In this document: in pieces, positions 24,848 to 34,876 of the stretch
Layout of the letters: every line of letters begins with the position of its first letter
Position numbering within the stretch: the stretch's first letter is position 1
DNA from: Phaeobacter gallaeciensis DSM 26640
GTDB lineage: Bacteria; Pseudomonadota; Alphaproteobacteria; Rhodobacterales; Rhodobacteraceae
Direction: 5' to 3'
Assembly: GCF_000511385.1 (NCBI RefSeq)
Contig: NC_023137.1
Location: 263,001-327,000, forward strand
DNA length: 64,000 nt
The notes under the pieces: model-generated
Database searches by the model: none
What the model was told of the DNA's origin: nothing
Seen by the model: the letters and a program-made list of their open reading frames with translations, nothing else
Translations under genes and position numbers: made by a program

Positions 24848-26110
24848 TTAAGAACGACTTAGAATCTTCGAGATTGCGGCGGAAATTGAAGGGTCGAAGC
24901 CGCCATCTTCGTTCTTAATGATCCCATCCGGTGTGGGCCTAAACAACGCGGCGAGCACGATATTCTCGTTTTCTTTGGCAATCGATTTGTCTTGGGTGAT
25001 GGCGGCGAAGGACTTCGCAAATGCTGTTTTTTCTTCTGCATCAAGGCTGAGATGACGTTCGCTGAGGAACATTCGGTACTGCAGCCTCGTGGCCCAAAGC
25101 AGCACTGAGAACGTCACGAGCAAACTTGCGGCTAAGACTGGCCCTTCGTAGCTGAATACAATTTCACAGGACTGGGCGCCGTTTTGAATAGTGCAGACCT
25201 CTCGCGTAAAAGATGCAGCGATCTGATCACCGAAACTGACGGCTGTGCCAACTGCTGTGGCAACAGTTACTCCACCTAGGCCGAAAAACCACCTTAACGC
25301 GGAAACAGACCGATTGCTGTGCTGTACAGCCCTTTTGCCCCATAGAACAACCGGTGCATCGAGTTCCATATGCTGGCGATACTGCTCAATCATCTCCTCA
25401 AATTTGACCATTTGTTCATCGAATTGCTTGGCTCGAGAGTCTCCGGCGCGCGCAAATTCTCGCCCCCGACGCTCTTCGAGATAACTAAACACCCTGAAAA
25501 GTCTTCCAAATTGTTCGGTATTATGGTCGTTGGCCGCCGCGCCTTCATCGATCAGATCGTGAACTCTAGATAGCTCATTTTCAGCCTGATCTGTTACAGC
25601 CTTTATCCCCTGTAGGTCGCTAACATTGGGTACAATCGGCAATACCGCGCCAAGTGCTTGAAGCACAATTCTTCCCTGCTCGAGACTCTGCAAGTTCTTT
25701 TGGTGGCTGTTAGCTATCTGCAAGGACCGGCTGTCAACCATAAAGGCCGCAAGCACGTTGATCGCAATTGCAGACCTATCGTTCCCAAAGAGACCGAGAA
25801 TTGCCGAACCTTCCGGGGACGTACTGGGCGGCGGTAAAGCTAGGGCCTTGCGATTGCCATCGGCCTTTTCATTGAACCTCTCCACATCTTCAATGAAATT
25901 TTGCAATTCGGTTATCGCCGCTACAATTTGATTGAGACTCAACGGGCTATTGTTTGGGCCTCGAACGTTCAAAGTGAAACTTCCGCCTTGCGGGGCTTTC
26001 AGCATCGACGACCAGGCTTTTGCTTCTCTGTCCAAGTAGTCTCTTACGGCTTTTTGTGATTTAAATTTCACACAGGGGAAATCTTTGTAGGAAATTTTAT
26101 GATTGGCCAA
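24848..26110 (-). CDS. DUF6161-like membrane protein of unknown function
   Basis: A 420-residue protein that I believe belongs to DUF6161. It starts at a TTG (26110-26108) with GGAGAG well placed upstream. Residues 1-265 are soluble and helix-rich with long charged coils (SYLEERRGREFARAGDSRAK at 209-228), and include DAPVVLWGKRA at 251-261. Two membrane helices lie at about 271-293 and 324-344. The loop between them has two cysteines (C306 and C315), which could form a periplasmic disulfide. The cytoplasmic tail has HLSLDAEEKTAFAKSF and ALFRPTPDGIIKNEDG. Codon use is more A/T-rich than the neighbours, which suggests transfer. The gene faces rpoC tail to tail. A role in defence is possible but unproven. 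Confidence 0.7.
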   Translation of the reverse strand: MANHKISYKDFPCVKFKSQKAVRDYLDREAKAWSSMLKAPQGGSFTLNVRGPNNSPLSLNQIVAAITELQNFIEDVERFNEKADGNRKALALPPPSTSPEGSAILGLFGNDRSAIAINVLAAFMVDSRSLQIANSHQKNLQSLEQGRIVLQALGAVLPIVPNVSDLQGIKAVTDQAENELSRVHDLIDEGAAANDHNTEQFGRLFRVFSYLEERRGREFARAGDSRAKQFDEQMVKFEEMIEQYRQHMELDAPVVLWGKRAVQHSNRSVSALRWFFGLGGVTVATAVGTAVSFGDQIAASFTREVCTIQNGAQSCEIVFSYEGPVLAASLLVTFSVLLWATRLQYRMFLSERHLSLDAEEKTAFAKSFAAITQDKSIAKENENIVLAALFRPTPDGIIKNEDGGFDPSISAAISKILSRS

Positions 26111-26379
26111 ATGATCTCTCCAAAAATCGACGATAAATATAGCAGCCCATCACGACATGGATTCAGTTGCATTGGCAAGATGGCAATGCGCATGTCGGGC
26201 TCGAAGCGGACCAACGCGATTTGCGGACATTACTTTTTTCGGTGCAGCGGCTTCGGTTGCGGGCCGACCGCGCTGTCGCCGGGCGGGGCGATTTATGATC
26301 TTTCCAATGAGCTGTAGGAATGATCTTTTGCGCTCAACACCGCCCGGTCCATCCGGGCTGCGATTGGGGGCGCTTGGAT

Positions 26380-27204
26380 ATGGATATCAAACTCAGCATT
26401 GTCGGCCTTGTGCGCTTTTCCGTGCTGACCCCGACTTACTACTCCGAACGGTTCGCGACCCTTGAGGACACTGCTGCCCATCTCTTTGCGCCAGAGCGGA
26501 TGGAGTTGCGGTTTCGGGTGTTCGAACGGCTGTGTCTGCGGTCCCTGTTGCGGCAGAGCGATCAGGGGTTTCACCTCATCGTTCTCACGGCCGAAGATAT
26601 GCCAGAGCCTTATCTGGAGCGTCTGTCGGCCCTCTTGGATTCTGCCGACCATATTACGCTTATGCCGGTGGGTCCGGGTGTCCATTACAAGATGTTGAAA
26701 CAGGGGTACAATGCCGTCCCGGTTGGCGATGCGACTCATCGGCTGATGTTCCGGCTGGATGACGATGATGCGGTGGATCTGGATTATATCGCGCGCAATC
26801 GTCGCCTTGCCATGGGGATGATCCCGCTACAGGGCGCGGATACCCCCTTCATCCTTGCCAATAATCGTGGCCTCTATCTGCGGCGGACCGAAGGGAGGGA
26901 TGGTCCCGAGGATGAGATCTTCGATGCCTGTGAAAAGGCGCCGCTGTCGGTAGGGGCCGCATTGGTGGCACCGGTGGGGTACGGGGCAAATCCCTACCGC
27001 TATAACCATCGCCGCTATGCGCAGCATTGGAATACGTTCTCGGATATCTCCACCCCGGGATTTCTGCGCACTATTCATGGGGATAACAAATCCAATCCGG
27101 CGCAGATGGGGATCACCCATAAATTGTCCGAGGCTGAAATCGCCAGCGAACTCGATCGCCATTTCGCGATGACGCCCGATCAGCTGCGCGACGTGTTGCC
27201 ATGA
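26380..27204 (+). CDS. Putative rhamnosyltransferase-like glycosyltransferase
   Basis: A 274-residue protein like the putative rhamnosyl transferases of Rhodobacteraceae (PF11316 type). It starts at the ATG 26380, giving MDIKLSIVGLVRFSVLTPTYYS. The first half has an RFRVFERLCLRSLLRQSDQGFHLIVLT block, and the acidic nucleotide-sugar metal site is RLDDDDAVDLDYI. It probably moves a sugar onto a surface glycan in the cytoplasm; donor and acceptor are unknown. Its last codons overlap the EamA gene by four bases, so the two are co-translated. It is related to the minus-strand protein at 28110-28886. Confidence 0.8.
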   Translation: MDIKLSIVGLVRFSVLTPTYYSERFATLEDTAAHLFAPERMELRFRVFERLCLRSLLRQSDQGFHLIVLTAEDMPEPYLERLSALLDSADHITLMPVGPGVHYKMLKQGYNAVPVGDATHRLMFRLDDDDAVDLDYIARNRRLAMGMIPLQGADTPFILANNRGLYLRRTEGRDGPEDEIFDACEKAPLSVGAALVAPVGYGANPYRYNHRRYAQHWNTFSDISTPGFLRTIHGDNKSNPAQMGITHKLSEAEIASELDRHFAMTPDQLRDVLP

Positions 27205-28103
27205 TCTCCCGGCTGACAGGTAATCAGCTCGGCGCGCTGTTGATGGTGGGAAGCATGGCGGGTTTCACCCTTAACGACGGGATGGTCAAACTTGCCGGGC
27301 AAAGCCTGCCGCTCTCGCAGATCCTTGTGGTGCGCGGTGTTGCGGTCAGCCTGCTGATCTATGCGCTGGCGCGGAGCTATGGCGGCCTGCGTTTGTCGCT
27401 GACGCGGCGCGACTGGGCCTTGGTTGCCGGGCGCAGCCTAGCCGAGATTGCCACCACCTATTTCTTTCTCAGCGCACTGCTGACGCTGCCGATTGCAAAT
27501 GTGACGGCGATCTTGCAGATGCTGCCGCTCACGGTGACGCTGGCAGCCGTACTCTTTTTTGGCGAGACGGTCGGCTGGCGCAGGGCCACAGCCATCGGTG
27601 CGGGGTTCCTGGGCATGCTGTTGATCGTGCGCCCCGGCACTGACGGGTTTGATACAGGCACCGGTTACGCGCTTGCGGCGGTTCTCTGCATTACGGCCCG
27701 TGACCTCTTTACCCGGCGTATGTCGGCGGCGGTGCCGTCGCTGACGGTCACATTGATGGCAGCTGTGTCGGTGTTGGTGTTTGGCCTCGGGCTTGGCCTG
27801 CAGGAGACATGGCAGTCGCTGACCCTCCCGACCACGCTGATCCTGCTGTTGGCCGCGGGCTGTATCTTTATCGGCTATCTGTTTTCAGTGATGGTGATGC
27901 GGGTAGGTGATGTGGCGGCGGTCTCGCCGTTTCGCTACACGGGCCTGCTTTGGGCGCTGCTCTTGGGGTGGCTGATGTTTGACAGTTGGCCCGACGCCCT
28001 GACGCTGTTTGGTGCCGCTATTGTTGTAGCCGCCGGTGTGTTCAGCCTGCTGCGCGAACGCCCTCGCCGCAGGACCAGCTCGGATCTGTCGCCACCGGAA
28101 TAG
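27201..28103 (+). CDS. EamA-family (DMT) transporter
   Basis: A 300-residue integral membrane protein with about ten hydrophobic helices in two EamA halves, starting MISRLTGNQLGALLMVGSMA. The typical end of helix 4 (LPIANVTAILQMLPLTVTLAA) is present. DMT proteins export or import small metabolites such as amino acids, or carry nucleotide sugars in some subfamilies. The ATGA overlap with the glycosyltransferase gene suggests a linked role; that is inference. It ends with a basic tail (RERPRRRTSS) and converges on the second glycosyltransferase gene six bases on. Confidence 0.87.
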   Translation: MISRLTGNQLGALLMVGSMAGFTLNDGMVKLAGQSLPLSQILVVRGVAVSLLIYALARSYGGLRLSLTRRDWALVAGRSLAEIATTYFFLSALLTLPIANVTAILQMLPLTVTLAAVLFFGETVGWRRATAIGAGFLGMLLIVRPGTDGFDTGTGYALAAVLCITARDLFTRRMSAAVPSLTVTLMAAVSVLVFGLGLGLQETWQSLTLPTTLILLLAAGCIFIGYLFSVMVMRVGDVAAVSPFRYTGLLWALLLGWLMFDSWPDALTLFGAAIVVAAGVFSLLRERPRRRTSSDLSPPE

Positions 28104-28109
28104 CCCCAG

Positions 28110-28886
28110 TCAGGATTGGATCGCAAAGCGCGCATCAAACTCGCCCACCTGTTCCGGGGTGAGCCGAGATAGCTCTGGCTCCTTTGCGCCATTCTGCCGG
28201 GAATCATTGGAGCTATTGAGCGTGCGTACGAACATCGGCGCATCCGGGATGGTGATGCTGGGCATGAAACGGGCAATCTTGTGGTGGGCGAAGTTCATGA
28301 TGCTTTGTTGGCAGCCCCCCGCCACATACATGCCCATAGCGGCGACGAAATATGGACGGTGAACCTCAGCGGCAAAAATCCCATCGGGTTCAAAACGAGC
28401 GGTAAACCCCTTGCAGAAGTCAATTGCCAGCGTCTGGTTCCGCGCGATCAGCGGCTGGCAGTCCTGAGCGGTCTGTCGCAGCCGTTCGACAAAATCGACT
28501 GATACCGCATCATCGTCATCATGGCGAAACTGCAAACAGGGGGCGCCCGGGTCATGGCGCGCGTCATTCAGCACCTGTTTCATCACTTGCCGGTGCGGGC
28601 CGGGGGGCAGGGCACGGATCTCCACCTGCGGCATATCCGCAGTCAACGCGCGCAGTCGCGCGACATGTACCGCCGATAGGCTGTCGCCGATGACAATCAC
28701 CAGCGTGAAATCCGGATCAGTCTGGGCGCGCAGGCAGGGCAGGGCGACCCGCTCCAGCAGTTGAAACCGTTCTTCCATCCGGGTCTCTGCATAGAGATAG
28801 GCAATCCGCGCCTCCAGACTGTCGTGTTCCACCTGAAAGCCGCCGATCGCGGGGTAGGAAAACCGGCATAGACCTATGACCTGCAT
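28110..28886 (-). CDS. Putative rhamnosyltransferase-like glycosyltransferase (second copy)
   Basis: A 258-residue PF11316-type protein starting at the ATG 28886-28884, with GAGGG nine bases upstream. It begins MQVIGLCRFSYPAIGGFQVE and contains RFQLLERVALPCLRAQTDPD and the metal-binding RHDDDDAVSVDF. The same block order and the same DDDDAV core as the product of 26380-27204 show that the two are distant paralogues facing each other around the EamA gene. No membrane helix is seen. Its sugar donor cannot be inferred. Confidence 0.8.
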   Translation of the reverse strand: MQVIGLCRFSYPAIGGFQVEHDSLEARIAYLYAETRMEERFQLLERVALPCLRAQTDPDFTLVIVIGDSLSAVHVARLRALTADMPQVEIRALPPGPHRQVMKQVLNDARHDPGAPCLQFRHDDDDAVSVDFVERLRQTAQDCQPLIARNQTLAIDFCKGFTARFEPDGIFAAEVHRPYFVAAMGMYVAGGCQQSIMNFAHHKIARFMPSITIPDAPMFVRTLNSSNDSRQNGAKEPELSRLTPEQVGEFDARFAIQS

Positions 28887-29300
28887 CACTGTAGACCCTC
28901 ACATCTGCGGCTTTCATCTATCGCCGCTCATTGTCCGCGACTATGCACCGCGCAGGTTGTGCGGACAAGCAAGCCGCGCCTATCGGTTTCGATGCAGTGC
29001 GTGTTACGCCTGTCCGAGCTGAACGCACCGGTGGGCGCTGTTGACATCCCGTGCGACTCCCCATATACGCCCGCCTATCCGGCACCCGGGGGTCGCCCCA
29101 AAAGCCGATATCAAAATCTAAGTGGCCCAAGATCTCGTGCGCCTATTTGTGCGGATCCTCTGTAAACCCACCGCGTCGTTTACCTCGGAATGGAAACGAT
29201 TGCGGTTTTTGCGCTTGCGGACGCGTAAGTGCGACGAATTTAGCCGTACGTTCAAGGACGTGCATGACACATGTGTTGTTGAGACGGGGAAAGAACCGGA
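28887..29300 (+). other. Promoter and leader region of the str operon
   Basis: A 414-base gap before rpsL. It holds a strong promoter match (29041-29069). The message would then have a leader of about 220 bases, which contains short inverted repeats (CCCGGGGGTCGCCCC around 29092) and an A/T-rich run of TTTTTGCGCTTGC. No coding frame is recognised. Confidence 0.6.
29041..29069 (+). promoter_or_regulatory. Promoter of rpsL-rpsG-fusA-tuf
   Basis: A perfect TTGACA (29041-29046), a 17-base spacer and TATACG (29064-29069). The same TATACG -10 at 17-base spacing lies before rpsJ and rplO. This is the best promoter match in the window. Confidence 0.75.
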
Positions 29301-29672
29301 ATGCCAACGATCCAACAGCTGATCCGCAAGCCGCGGCAGCCGAAAGTAAAACGCTCTAAGTCCATGCACCTGGAACAGTGCCCGCAAAAGCGCGGCGTCT
29401 GCACCCGTGTGTATACCACCACACCGAAGAAACCGAACTCCGCTATGCGGAAAGTTGCGAAGGTCCGCCTGACCAACGGTTTCGAAGTGATCTCCTACAT
29501 CCCGGGTGAAAGCCACAACCTTCAGGAACACTCCGTGGTTCTGATCCGTGGCGGCCGTGTAAAAGACCTTCCCGGTGTCCGTTACCACATTCTGCGTGGT
29601 GTTCTGGATACCCAGGGCGTCAAAGACCGTAAGCAACGCCGTTCGAAGTACGGCGCGAAGCGTCCTAAATAA
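29301..29672 (+). CDS. rpsL: 30S ribosomal protein S12
   Basis: A 123-residue S12, which monitors decoding at the A site. The streptomycin-related segments are wild type: [20 protein letters not shown] and [17 protein letters not shown], including the aspartate that is methylthiolated in some bacteria. It opens the str operon; rpsG follows 15 bases on. The start is [13 protein letters not shown]. Confidence 0.97.
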   Translation: MPTIQQLIRKPRQPKVKRSKSMHLEQCPQKRGVCTRVYTTTPKKPNSAMRKVAKVRLTNGFEVISYIPGESHNLQEHSVVLIRGGRVKDLPGVRYHILRGVLDTQGVKDRKQRRSKYGAKRPK

Positions 29673-29687
29673 GAAGGATATTGATAA

Positions 29688-30158
<471 letters not shown>

Positions 30159-30176
30159 GCTAGGGGACCCAAACCT

Positions 30177-32294
30177 ATGGCACGCGAATATCCGCTCGAA
30201 CTATACCGTAACTTCGGTATCATGGCGCACATCGACGCAGGTAAAACCACCTGCTCCGAGCGCATCCTGTATTACACCGGCAAATCCCACAACATTGGTG
30301 AGGTGCACGATGGTGCAGCCACCATGGACTGGATGGAGCAGGAGCAGGAACGCGGGATCACCATCACTTCGGCTGCGACCACCACTTTCTGGGAACGCAC
30401 CGAAGACGGTCAGACCGCTGACTCGCCGAAGCACCGCCTGAACATCATCGACACCCCCGGCCACGTTGACTTCACCATTGAAGTTGAGCGTTCGCTGGCG
30501 GTTCTCGACGGTGCTGTCTGTGTTCTGGACGCCAACGCCGGTGTTGAACCCCAGACCGAAACCGTGTGGCGTCAGGCTGACCGCTACAAGGTTCCGCGTA
30601 TGGTGTTCGTCAACAAGATGGACAAAATCGGCGCTGACTTCTTCAACTGCGTCAACATGATCGAAGACCGCACCGGTGCCCGCGCGGTTCCGGTTGGTAT
30701 TCCGATCGGCGCAGAGACCGAGCTGGAAGGCCTGGTTGATCTGGTCAACATGGAAGAATGGCTGTGGCAGGGTGAGGACCTTGGCGCGTCGTGGATCAAA
30801 TCTCCGATCCGTGACAGCCTGAAAGACATGGCCGACGAATGGCGCGGCAAGATGATCGAAGCGGCCGTCGAAATGGACGACGACGCGATGGAAGCCTACC
30901 TGGAAGGCGAAGAGCCTGACGTGGCAACTCTGCGCAAACTGCTGCGCAAGGGTACTCTGGAGCTGGCATTTGTGCCTGTTCTGGGCGGCTCCGCGTTCAA
31001 GAACAAAGGCGTTCAGCCTCTGCTCAACGCTGTGATCGACTATCTGCCCAGCCCGCTGGACGTTGTTGACTACATGGGCTTCAAACCCGGTGACGAAACC
31101 GAAACCCGTGACATCGCCCGCCGTGCGGACGACGACATGGCGTTCTCGGGTCTGGCGTTCAAAATCATGAACGACCCCTTCGTCGGCTCGCTGACCTTCA
31201 CCCGGATCTACTCCGGTGTGCTGAACAAGGGCGACACGCTGCTGAACTCGACCAAAGGTCGTAAAGAGCGCGTTGGCCGGATGATGATGATGCACTCCAA
31301 CGACCGTGAGGAAATCACGGAAGCGTTTGCAGGCGACATCATCGCACTGGCAGGTCTGAAAGACACCACAACCGGTGACACGCTCTGCGCCGTCAACGAT
31401 CCTGTGGTTCTGGAAACCATGACCTTCCCCGATCCGGTGATCGAGATCGCGGTTGAGCCGAAAACCAAGGCCGACCAGGAGAAAATGTCCCAGGGTCTGC
31501 AGCGTCTTGCTGCTGAGGATCCGTCCTTCCGCGTGGAGACCGACATCGAGTCCGGTCAGACCATCATGAAGGGCATGGGCGAACTTCACCTGGACATCCT
31601 GGTTGATCGTCTGAAGCGTGAATTCAAGGTCGAAGCCAACATCGGTGCGCCGCAGGTTGCCTACCGTGAGACCATCGGTCACGAAGTCGAACACACCTAC
31701 ACCCACAAGAAACAGTCGGGTGGTTCGGGTCAGTTCGGCGAAGTGAAGATGATCATCTCGCCGACAGAGCCTGGCGAAGGTTACTCCTTCGAATCCCGTA
31801 TCGTTGGTGGTGCGGTTCCGAAGGAATACATCCCCGGTGTTGAAAAGGGCGTTCAGTCCGTCATGGATAGCGGCCCGCTGGCTGGCTTCCCCGTGATCGA
31901 CTTCAAGGTTGCTCTGATCGACGGTAAGTTCCACGACGTTGACTCCAGCGTTCTGGCCTTCGAAATCGCGGCACGTATGTGTATGCGTGAAGGCATGCGC
32001 AAAGCTGGCGCCAAGATGCTGGAACCGATCATGAAGGTGGAAGTTATCACGCCTGAGGATTACACCGGTGGTATCATCGGCGATTTGACCTCGCGTCGTG
32101 GTCAGGTGACCGGCCAGGAACCCCGTGGCAACGCAATTGCGATCGATGCATTTGTGCCGCTGGCGAATATGTTCGGCTACATCAACACCCTGCGTTCGAT
32201 GAGCTCGGGCCGCGCCCAGTTCACCATGCAGTTCGATCACTACGATCCGGTTCCGCAGAACATCTCTGACGAGATCCAGGCAAAATTCGCATAA
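30177..32294 (+). CDS. fusA: Elongation factor G
   Basis: A 705-residue EF-G, the translocase GTPase. The G motifs are AHIDAGKTT at about residues 17-25, [18 protein letters not shown] and [10 protein letters not shown]. Domains II to V are complete, with [10 protein letters not shown] and the C-terminal [25 protein letters not shown] block (here preceded by VP). It follows rpsG directly and precedes tuf copy 2 by 66 bases. A very long antisense frame opposite it is only codon bias. Confidence 0.98.
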   Translation: MAREYPLELYRNFGIMAHIDAGKTTCSERILYYTGKSHNIGEVHDGAATMDWMEQEQERGITITSAATTTFWERTEDGQTADSPKHRLNIIDTPGHVDFTIEVERSLAVLDGAVCVLDANAGVEPQTETVWRQADRYKVPRMVFVNKMDKIGADFFNCVNMIEDRTGARAVPVGIPIGAETELEGLVDLVNMEEWLWQGEDLGASWIKSPIRDSLKDMADEWRGKMIEAAVEMDDDAMEAYLEGEEPDVATLRKLLRKGTLELAFVPVLGGSAFKNKGVQPLLNAVIDYLPSPLDVVDYMGFKPGDETETRDIARRADDDMAFSGLAFKIMNDPFVGSLTFTRIYSGVLNKGDTLLNSTKGRKERVGRMMMMHSNDREEITEAFAGDIIALAGLKDTTTGDTLCAVNDPVVLETMTFPDPVIEIAVEPKTKADQEKMSQGLQRLAAEDPSFRVETDIESGQTIMKGMGELHLDILVDRLKREFKVEANIGAPQVAYRETIGHEVEHTYTHKKQSGGSGQFGEVKMIISPTEPGEGYSFESRIVGGAVPKEYIPGVEKGVQSVMDSGPLAGFPVIDFKVALIDGKFHDVDSSVLAFEIAARMCMREGMRKAGAKMLEPIMKVEVITPEDYTGGIIGDLTSRRGQVTGQEPRGNAIAIDAFVPLANMFGYINTLRSMSSGRAQFTMQFDHYDPVPQNISDEIQAKFA

Positions 32295-32360
32295 GCGAAC
32301 AGATATTGAGGGGTTCGCGCCACGGCGCGTGCCCTTCTCAACACGAAAAGGAGGCCTCTC

Positions 32361-33536
32361 ATGGCTAAGGAAAAGTTTGAACGTACAAAACCGCACGTCA
32401 ACATCGGCACCATCGGCCACGTTGACCACGGCAAGACCACGCTGACCGCAGCGATCACCAAGTATTTTGGTGACTTCAAAGCCTACGACCAGATCGACGG
32501 CGCACCTGAAGAGAAAGCGCGCGGGATCACCATCTCGACCGCGCACGTGGAATATGAGACCGAAGGCCGTCACTACGCCCACGTCGACTGCCCCGGCCAC
32601 GCTGACTATGTGAAGAACATGATCACCGGTGCGGCGCAGATGGACGGCGCGATCCTGGTTGTGAACGCTGCTGACGGCCCGATGCCGCAGACCCGTGAGC
32701 ACATCCTCTTGGGCCGCCAGGTTGGCATCCCGAAGATGGTCGTGTTCATGAACAAAGTGGACCAGGTTGACGACGAAGAGCTCCTTGAGCTGGTCGAAAT
32801 GGAAATCCGCGAGCTGCTGTCGTCCTACGACTACCCCGGCGACGATATCCCGATCATCGCAGGTTCCGCTCTGGCGGCGATGGAAGGCAACAAGCCTGAA
32901 ATCGGCGAAGAGAAAATCAAGGAACTGATGGCGGCTGTTGACGATTACATCGACACCCCAGAGCGCGCTGTTGACCAGCCGTTCCTGATGCCGATCGAAG
33001 ACGTGTTCTCGATCTCTGGCCGTGGTACCGTTGTGACCGGTCGTGTTGAGCGCGGCGTGATCAACGTTGGCGACTCGATCGAAATCGTTGGTATCCGTGA
33101 CACCTCCACCACCACCTGTACCGGTGTGGAAATGTTCCGCAAGCTGCTGGATCGTGGTGAAGCAGGCGACAACATCGGCGCACTGCTGCGCGGTGTCGAC
33201 CGTGACGGCGTTGAGCGTGGTCAGGTTCTGTGTAAGCCGGGTTCCGTGAAGCCGCACACCAAGTTCGAAGCTGAGGCCTATATCCTCACCAAAGAAGAAG
33301 GTGGTCGTCACACCCCGTTCTTCGCGAACTACCGTCCGCAGTTCTACTTCCGCACCACCGACGTGACCGGCACCGTGACCCTGCCTGAGGGCACCGAGAT
33401 GGTTATGCCGGGCGACAACCTGAAGTTCGACGTTGAACTGATCGCGCCGATCGCGATGGAGCAGGGCCTGCGCTTCGCGATCCGCGAAGGCGGCCGCACC
33501 GTCGGCGCCGGCGTTGTGTCCAAAATCACTGAGTAA
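32361..33536 (+). CDS. tuf: Elongation factor Tu, copy 2
   Basis: A 391-residue EF-Tu with exactly the same protein sequence as copy 1 (5850-7025). I count six third-position differences, for example CCT/CCC in the DCPGH proline codon and TTT/TTC near the end. AAAAGGAGG lies before the ATG, a stronger ribosome site than that of copy 1. It is the last gene of the str operon. The following 106 bases and terminator also match copy 1, as expected from recurrent gene conversion. Confidence 0.98.
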   Translation: MAKEKFERTKPHVNIGTIGHVDHGKTTLTAAITKYFGDFKAYDQIDGAPEEKARGITISTAHVEYETEGRHYAHVDCPGHADYVKNMITGAAQMDGAILVVNAADGPMPQTREHILLGRQVGIPKMVVFMNKVDQVDDEELLELVEMEIRELLSSYDYPGDDIPIIAGSALAAMEGNKPEIGEEKIKELMAAVDDYIDTPERAVDQPFLMPIEDVFSISGRGTVVTGRVERGVINVGDSIEIVGIRDTSTTTCTGVEMFRKLLDRGEAGDNIGALLRGVDRDGVERGQVLCKPGSVKPHTKFEAEAYILTKEEGGRHTPFFANYRPQFYFRTTDVTGTVTLPEGTEMVMPGDNLKFDVELIAPIAMEQGLRFAIREGGRTVGAGVVSKITE

Positions 33537-33642
33537 GACGGCTTTGCCGTCTGGCGGGCGGCAGTTGGTTTTGCACAGCAAAATCAATGAGAGCCCGCAC
33601 AGGTGAGATGATAGAAAGGGCCTCCCTTGGGAGGCCCTTTTT
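33537..33642 (+). repeat. 3' UTR shared with tuf copy 1
   Basis: This tract matches 7026-7131 with one difference seen and carries the same small hairpins and terminator. After the T-run the two sequences diverge abruptly. Confidence 0.9.
33615..33642 (+). terminator. Intrinsic terminator of the str operon
   Basis: AAAGGGCCTCC and GGAGGCCCTTT with a very short loop and a T-run, the same as the terminator behind tuf copy 1. It isolates the downstream two-gene module from str operon transcription. Confidence 0.93.
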
Positions 33643-33678
33643 GTTTGGGTGCAGTATTTGCACGCTCGATCAAAATTT

Positions 33679-33753
33679 TTGACACTTGTTCACTTATTGT
33701 TCTAAGGTTGTACCTTGGTTCTTGTTATTGACGGAAAAAGTTTCCATATATGG
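33679..33753 (+). promoter_or_regulatory. Candidate promoter and operator of the Panacea module
   Basis: TTGACA is at 33679-33684 with TAAGGT 18 bases later (33703-33708). A second TTGACG is at 33728-33733. Just after it is the perfect ten-base palindrome CCATATATGG (33744-33753). The region is A/T-rich. The palindrome could be an operator for autoregulation, as many toxin-antitoxin operons have; this is inference. Confidence 0.42.
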
Positions 33754-33797
33754 TTTGCATTCTTGTGGAAGGATGAAGCCTTGGAGGATCGCTAGAC

Positions 33798-34244
33798 ATG
33801 GCTGCGCGGTTAGAAAGTGTTGCCAAGTACATTTGCGAGAAGTCGGGTTGGAATATTTCTAATCTGCAGCTTCAGAAGCTGATGTATCTGGCTCAGATGA
33901 TTTACATGGGTAGAACTGGGGGGAAGCGCCTGTTCGAAGGAGACTTCGAAGCATGGGACTATGGTCCCGTAGAGCCGAATTTGTATCACAAGGTGAAAGT
34001 CTTTGGCTCCAGCTCTGTGCAAGATATTTTCAGAAATGCCTTGGGCTTTAAGGATGGTGACAAGCGACGCAAAGTTATGGACGACGTTTCTAAAAGGTTT
34101 TTGAAATTTTCGGCTGGTGACCTAGTGGAGATTACCCACTGGGACGAAGGCGCTTGGGCTAAGAGCTATATTCCAAACGCACGTAATGTGCCTATTCCCG
34201 ACGAGGACATTCTTGACGAGTATCGAAAACGAAACGCCGCCTGA
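33798..34244 (+). CDS. Panacea-domain (SocA/DUF4065-like) protein, probable antitoxin
   Basis: A 148-residue protein with the Panacea fold pattern: KYICEKSGWNISNLQLQKLM at the N-terminus, the LMYLAQMIYMGRTG core, FEAWDYGPVEPNLYHKVK in the middle, and a late ITHWDEGAWAKSY block. Panacea domains (also known as SocA-like or GepA-like) act as antitoxins against many unrelated toxins, including membrane-active ones. GGAGG lies ten bases before the ATG. The stop overlaps the next gene by 32 bases, so the pair is translationally coupled in the order antitoxin then partner. Codon use is more A/T-rich than tuf or rpsJ on either side, suggesting acquisition. Confidence 0.8.
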   Translation: MAARLESVAKYICEKSGWNISNLQLQKLMYLAQMIYMGRTGGKRLFEGDFEAWDYGPVEPNLYHKVKVFGSSSVQDIFRNALGFKDGDKRRKVMDDVSKRFLKFSAGDLVEITHWDEGAWAKSYIPNARNVPIPDEDILDEYRKRNAA

Positions 34245-34617
34245 GAATGATCTGGAGGCATTTAAACCTGGCCCGCCGCAGCATCGGATCGATGACAAAG
34301 CTGCGGTACTCGAAAGGGAGATTCAGGACCTCAAAGTCGGATTTAGGCGAGAGAGATTTCTGTACTACTTTATCATACAAGGGTTAATTCTTGGTGTGGT
34401 TGGTCCTCACTTGCCAGGGGCTGTTTTTGGAGTGCTTATAGTCTTTTGCCTGTTGTTCTCCATCGGGTTGGCTAAGTTTTTGGATTTTCCTTGGATTGTC
34501 CTTCATTTGGAGAGGTGGGAGCAATTGCTCTACGACGGAGCCAAGAAGAGGATTCTTGGCCCCCCTGAGAGTGAAGTAACAACGGAACCTTTGGATAACG
34601 GTGACGAGAACGTTTGA
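34213..34617 (+). CDS. Small two-helix membrane protein, probable toxin partner
   Basis: A 134-residue protein starting at a TTG (34213) with GAGGA five bases upstream; an ATG at 34186 in the same frame lacks a ribosome site. Residues 1-48 are polar and charged, with a short coil ([20 protein letters not shown]). Two adjacent hydrophobic helices lie at about 49-66 and 68-88, then an amphipathic stretch ([20 protein letters not shown]) and an acidic tail. I know no named family. Its 32-base overlap with the Panacea gene and its membrane hairpin make it a good toxin candidate. The alternative is an unrelated membrane protein. Confidence 0.6.
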   Translation: MTSIENETPPENDLEAFKPGPPQHRIDDKAAVLEREIQDLKVGFRRERFLYYFIIQGLILGVVGPHLPGAVFGVLIVFCLLFSIGLAKFLDFPWIVLHLERWEQLLYDGAKKRILGPPESEVTTEPLDNGDENV

Positions 34618-34800
34618 GCTTCAATGGAGGAACTGAGTATTGCTGAGAACTCTTCTTTTGAGTGTTTTGTGAGGTAATTTTTGCACCTTATTGGCGTGTT
34701 GCTAACGGCAGCAGCGCTAATAATCTGACTACCTGTACCCACGCCAACAAACCCCAAACCCACCAGTTTTGCAAACCCAACCATCCCCAGCCAAACCCCC

Positions 34801-34829
34801 TTGCCACACTGGTCCAACAGGCGTATACG
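34801..34829 (+). promoter_or_regulatory. Promoter of rpsJ-rplC-rplD-rplW
   Basis: TTGCCA (34801-34806), a 17-base spacer and TATACG (34824-34829). The hexamer and spacing match those of rpsL and rplO. The implied leader is about 110 bases. Confidence 0.65.
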
Positions 34830-34851
34830 GCGCCATCCCGCTTTGCGGGGC

Positions 34852-34876
34852 AAAGGCGGGGTGATTCCCGCCTTTT
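34852..34876 (+). promoter_or_regulatory. Terminator-like hairpin in the S10 leader
   Basis: AAAGGCGGG (34852-34860) pairs with CCCGCCTTT (34867-34875) around GTGATT and ends in four T. A second stem, CCCGC-TTT-GCGGG (34838-34850), lies just before it and could compete. In E. coli the S10 leader is attenuated by L4; a comparable role is inferred from position. Confidence 0.6.

Noticed and set aside
30201..33587. An 1128-codon minus-strand frame opposite fusA and tuf, also found opposite tuf copy 1 (5718-7259)
   Set aside because: It follows the codon bias of fusA and tuf. Its repetition at both tuf copies only reflects the tuf duplication.
34186..34212. ATG start for the small membrane protein overlapping the Panacea gene
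   Set aside because: No ribosome site upstream; the TTG at 34213 has GAGGA at a proper distance and gives a more natural N-terminus.
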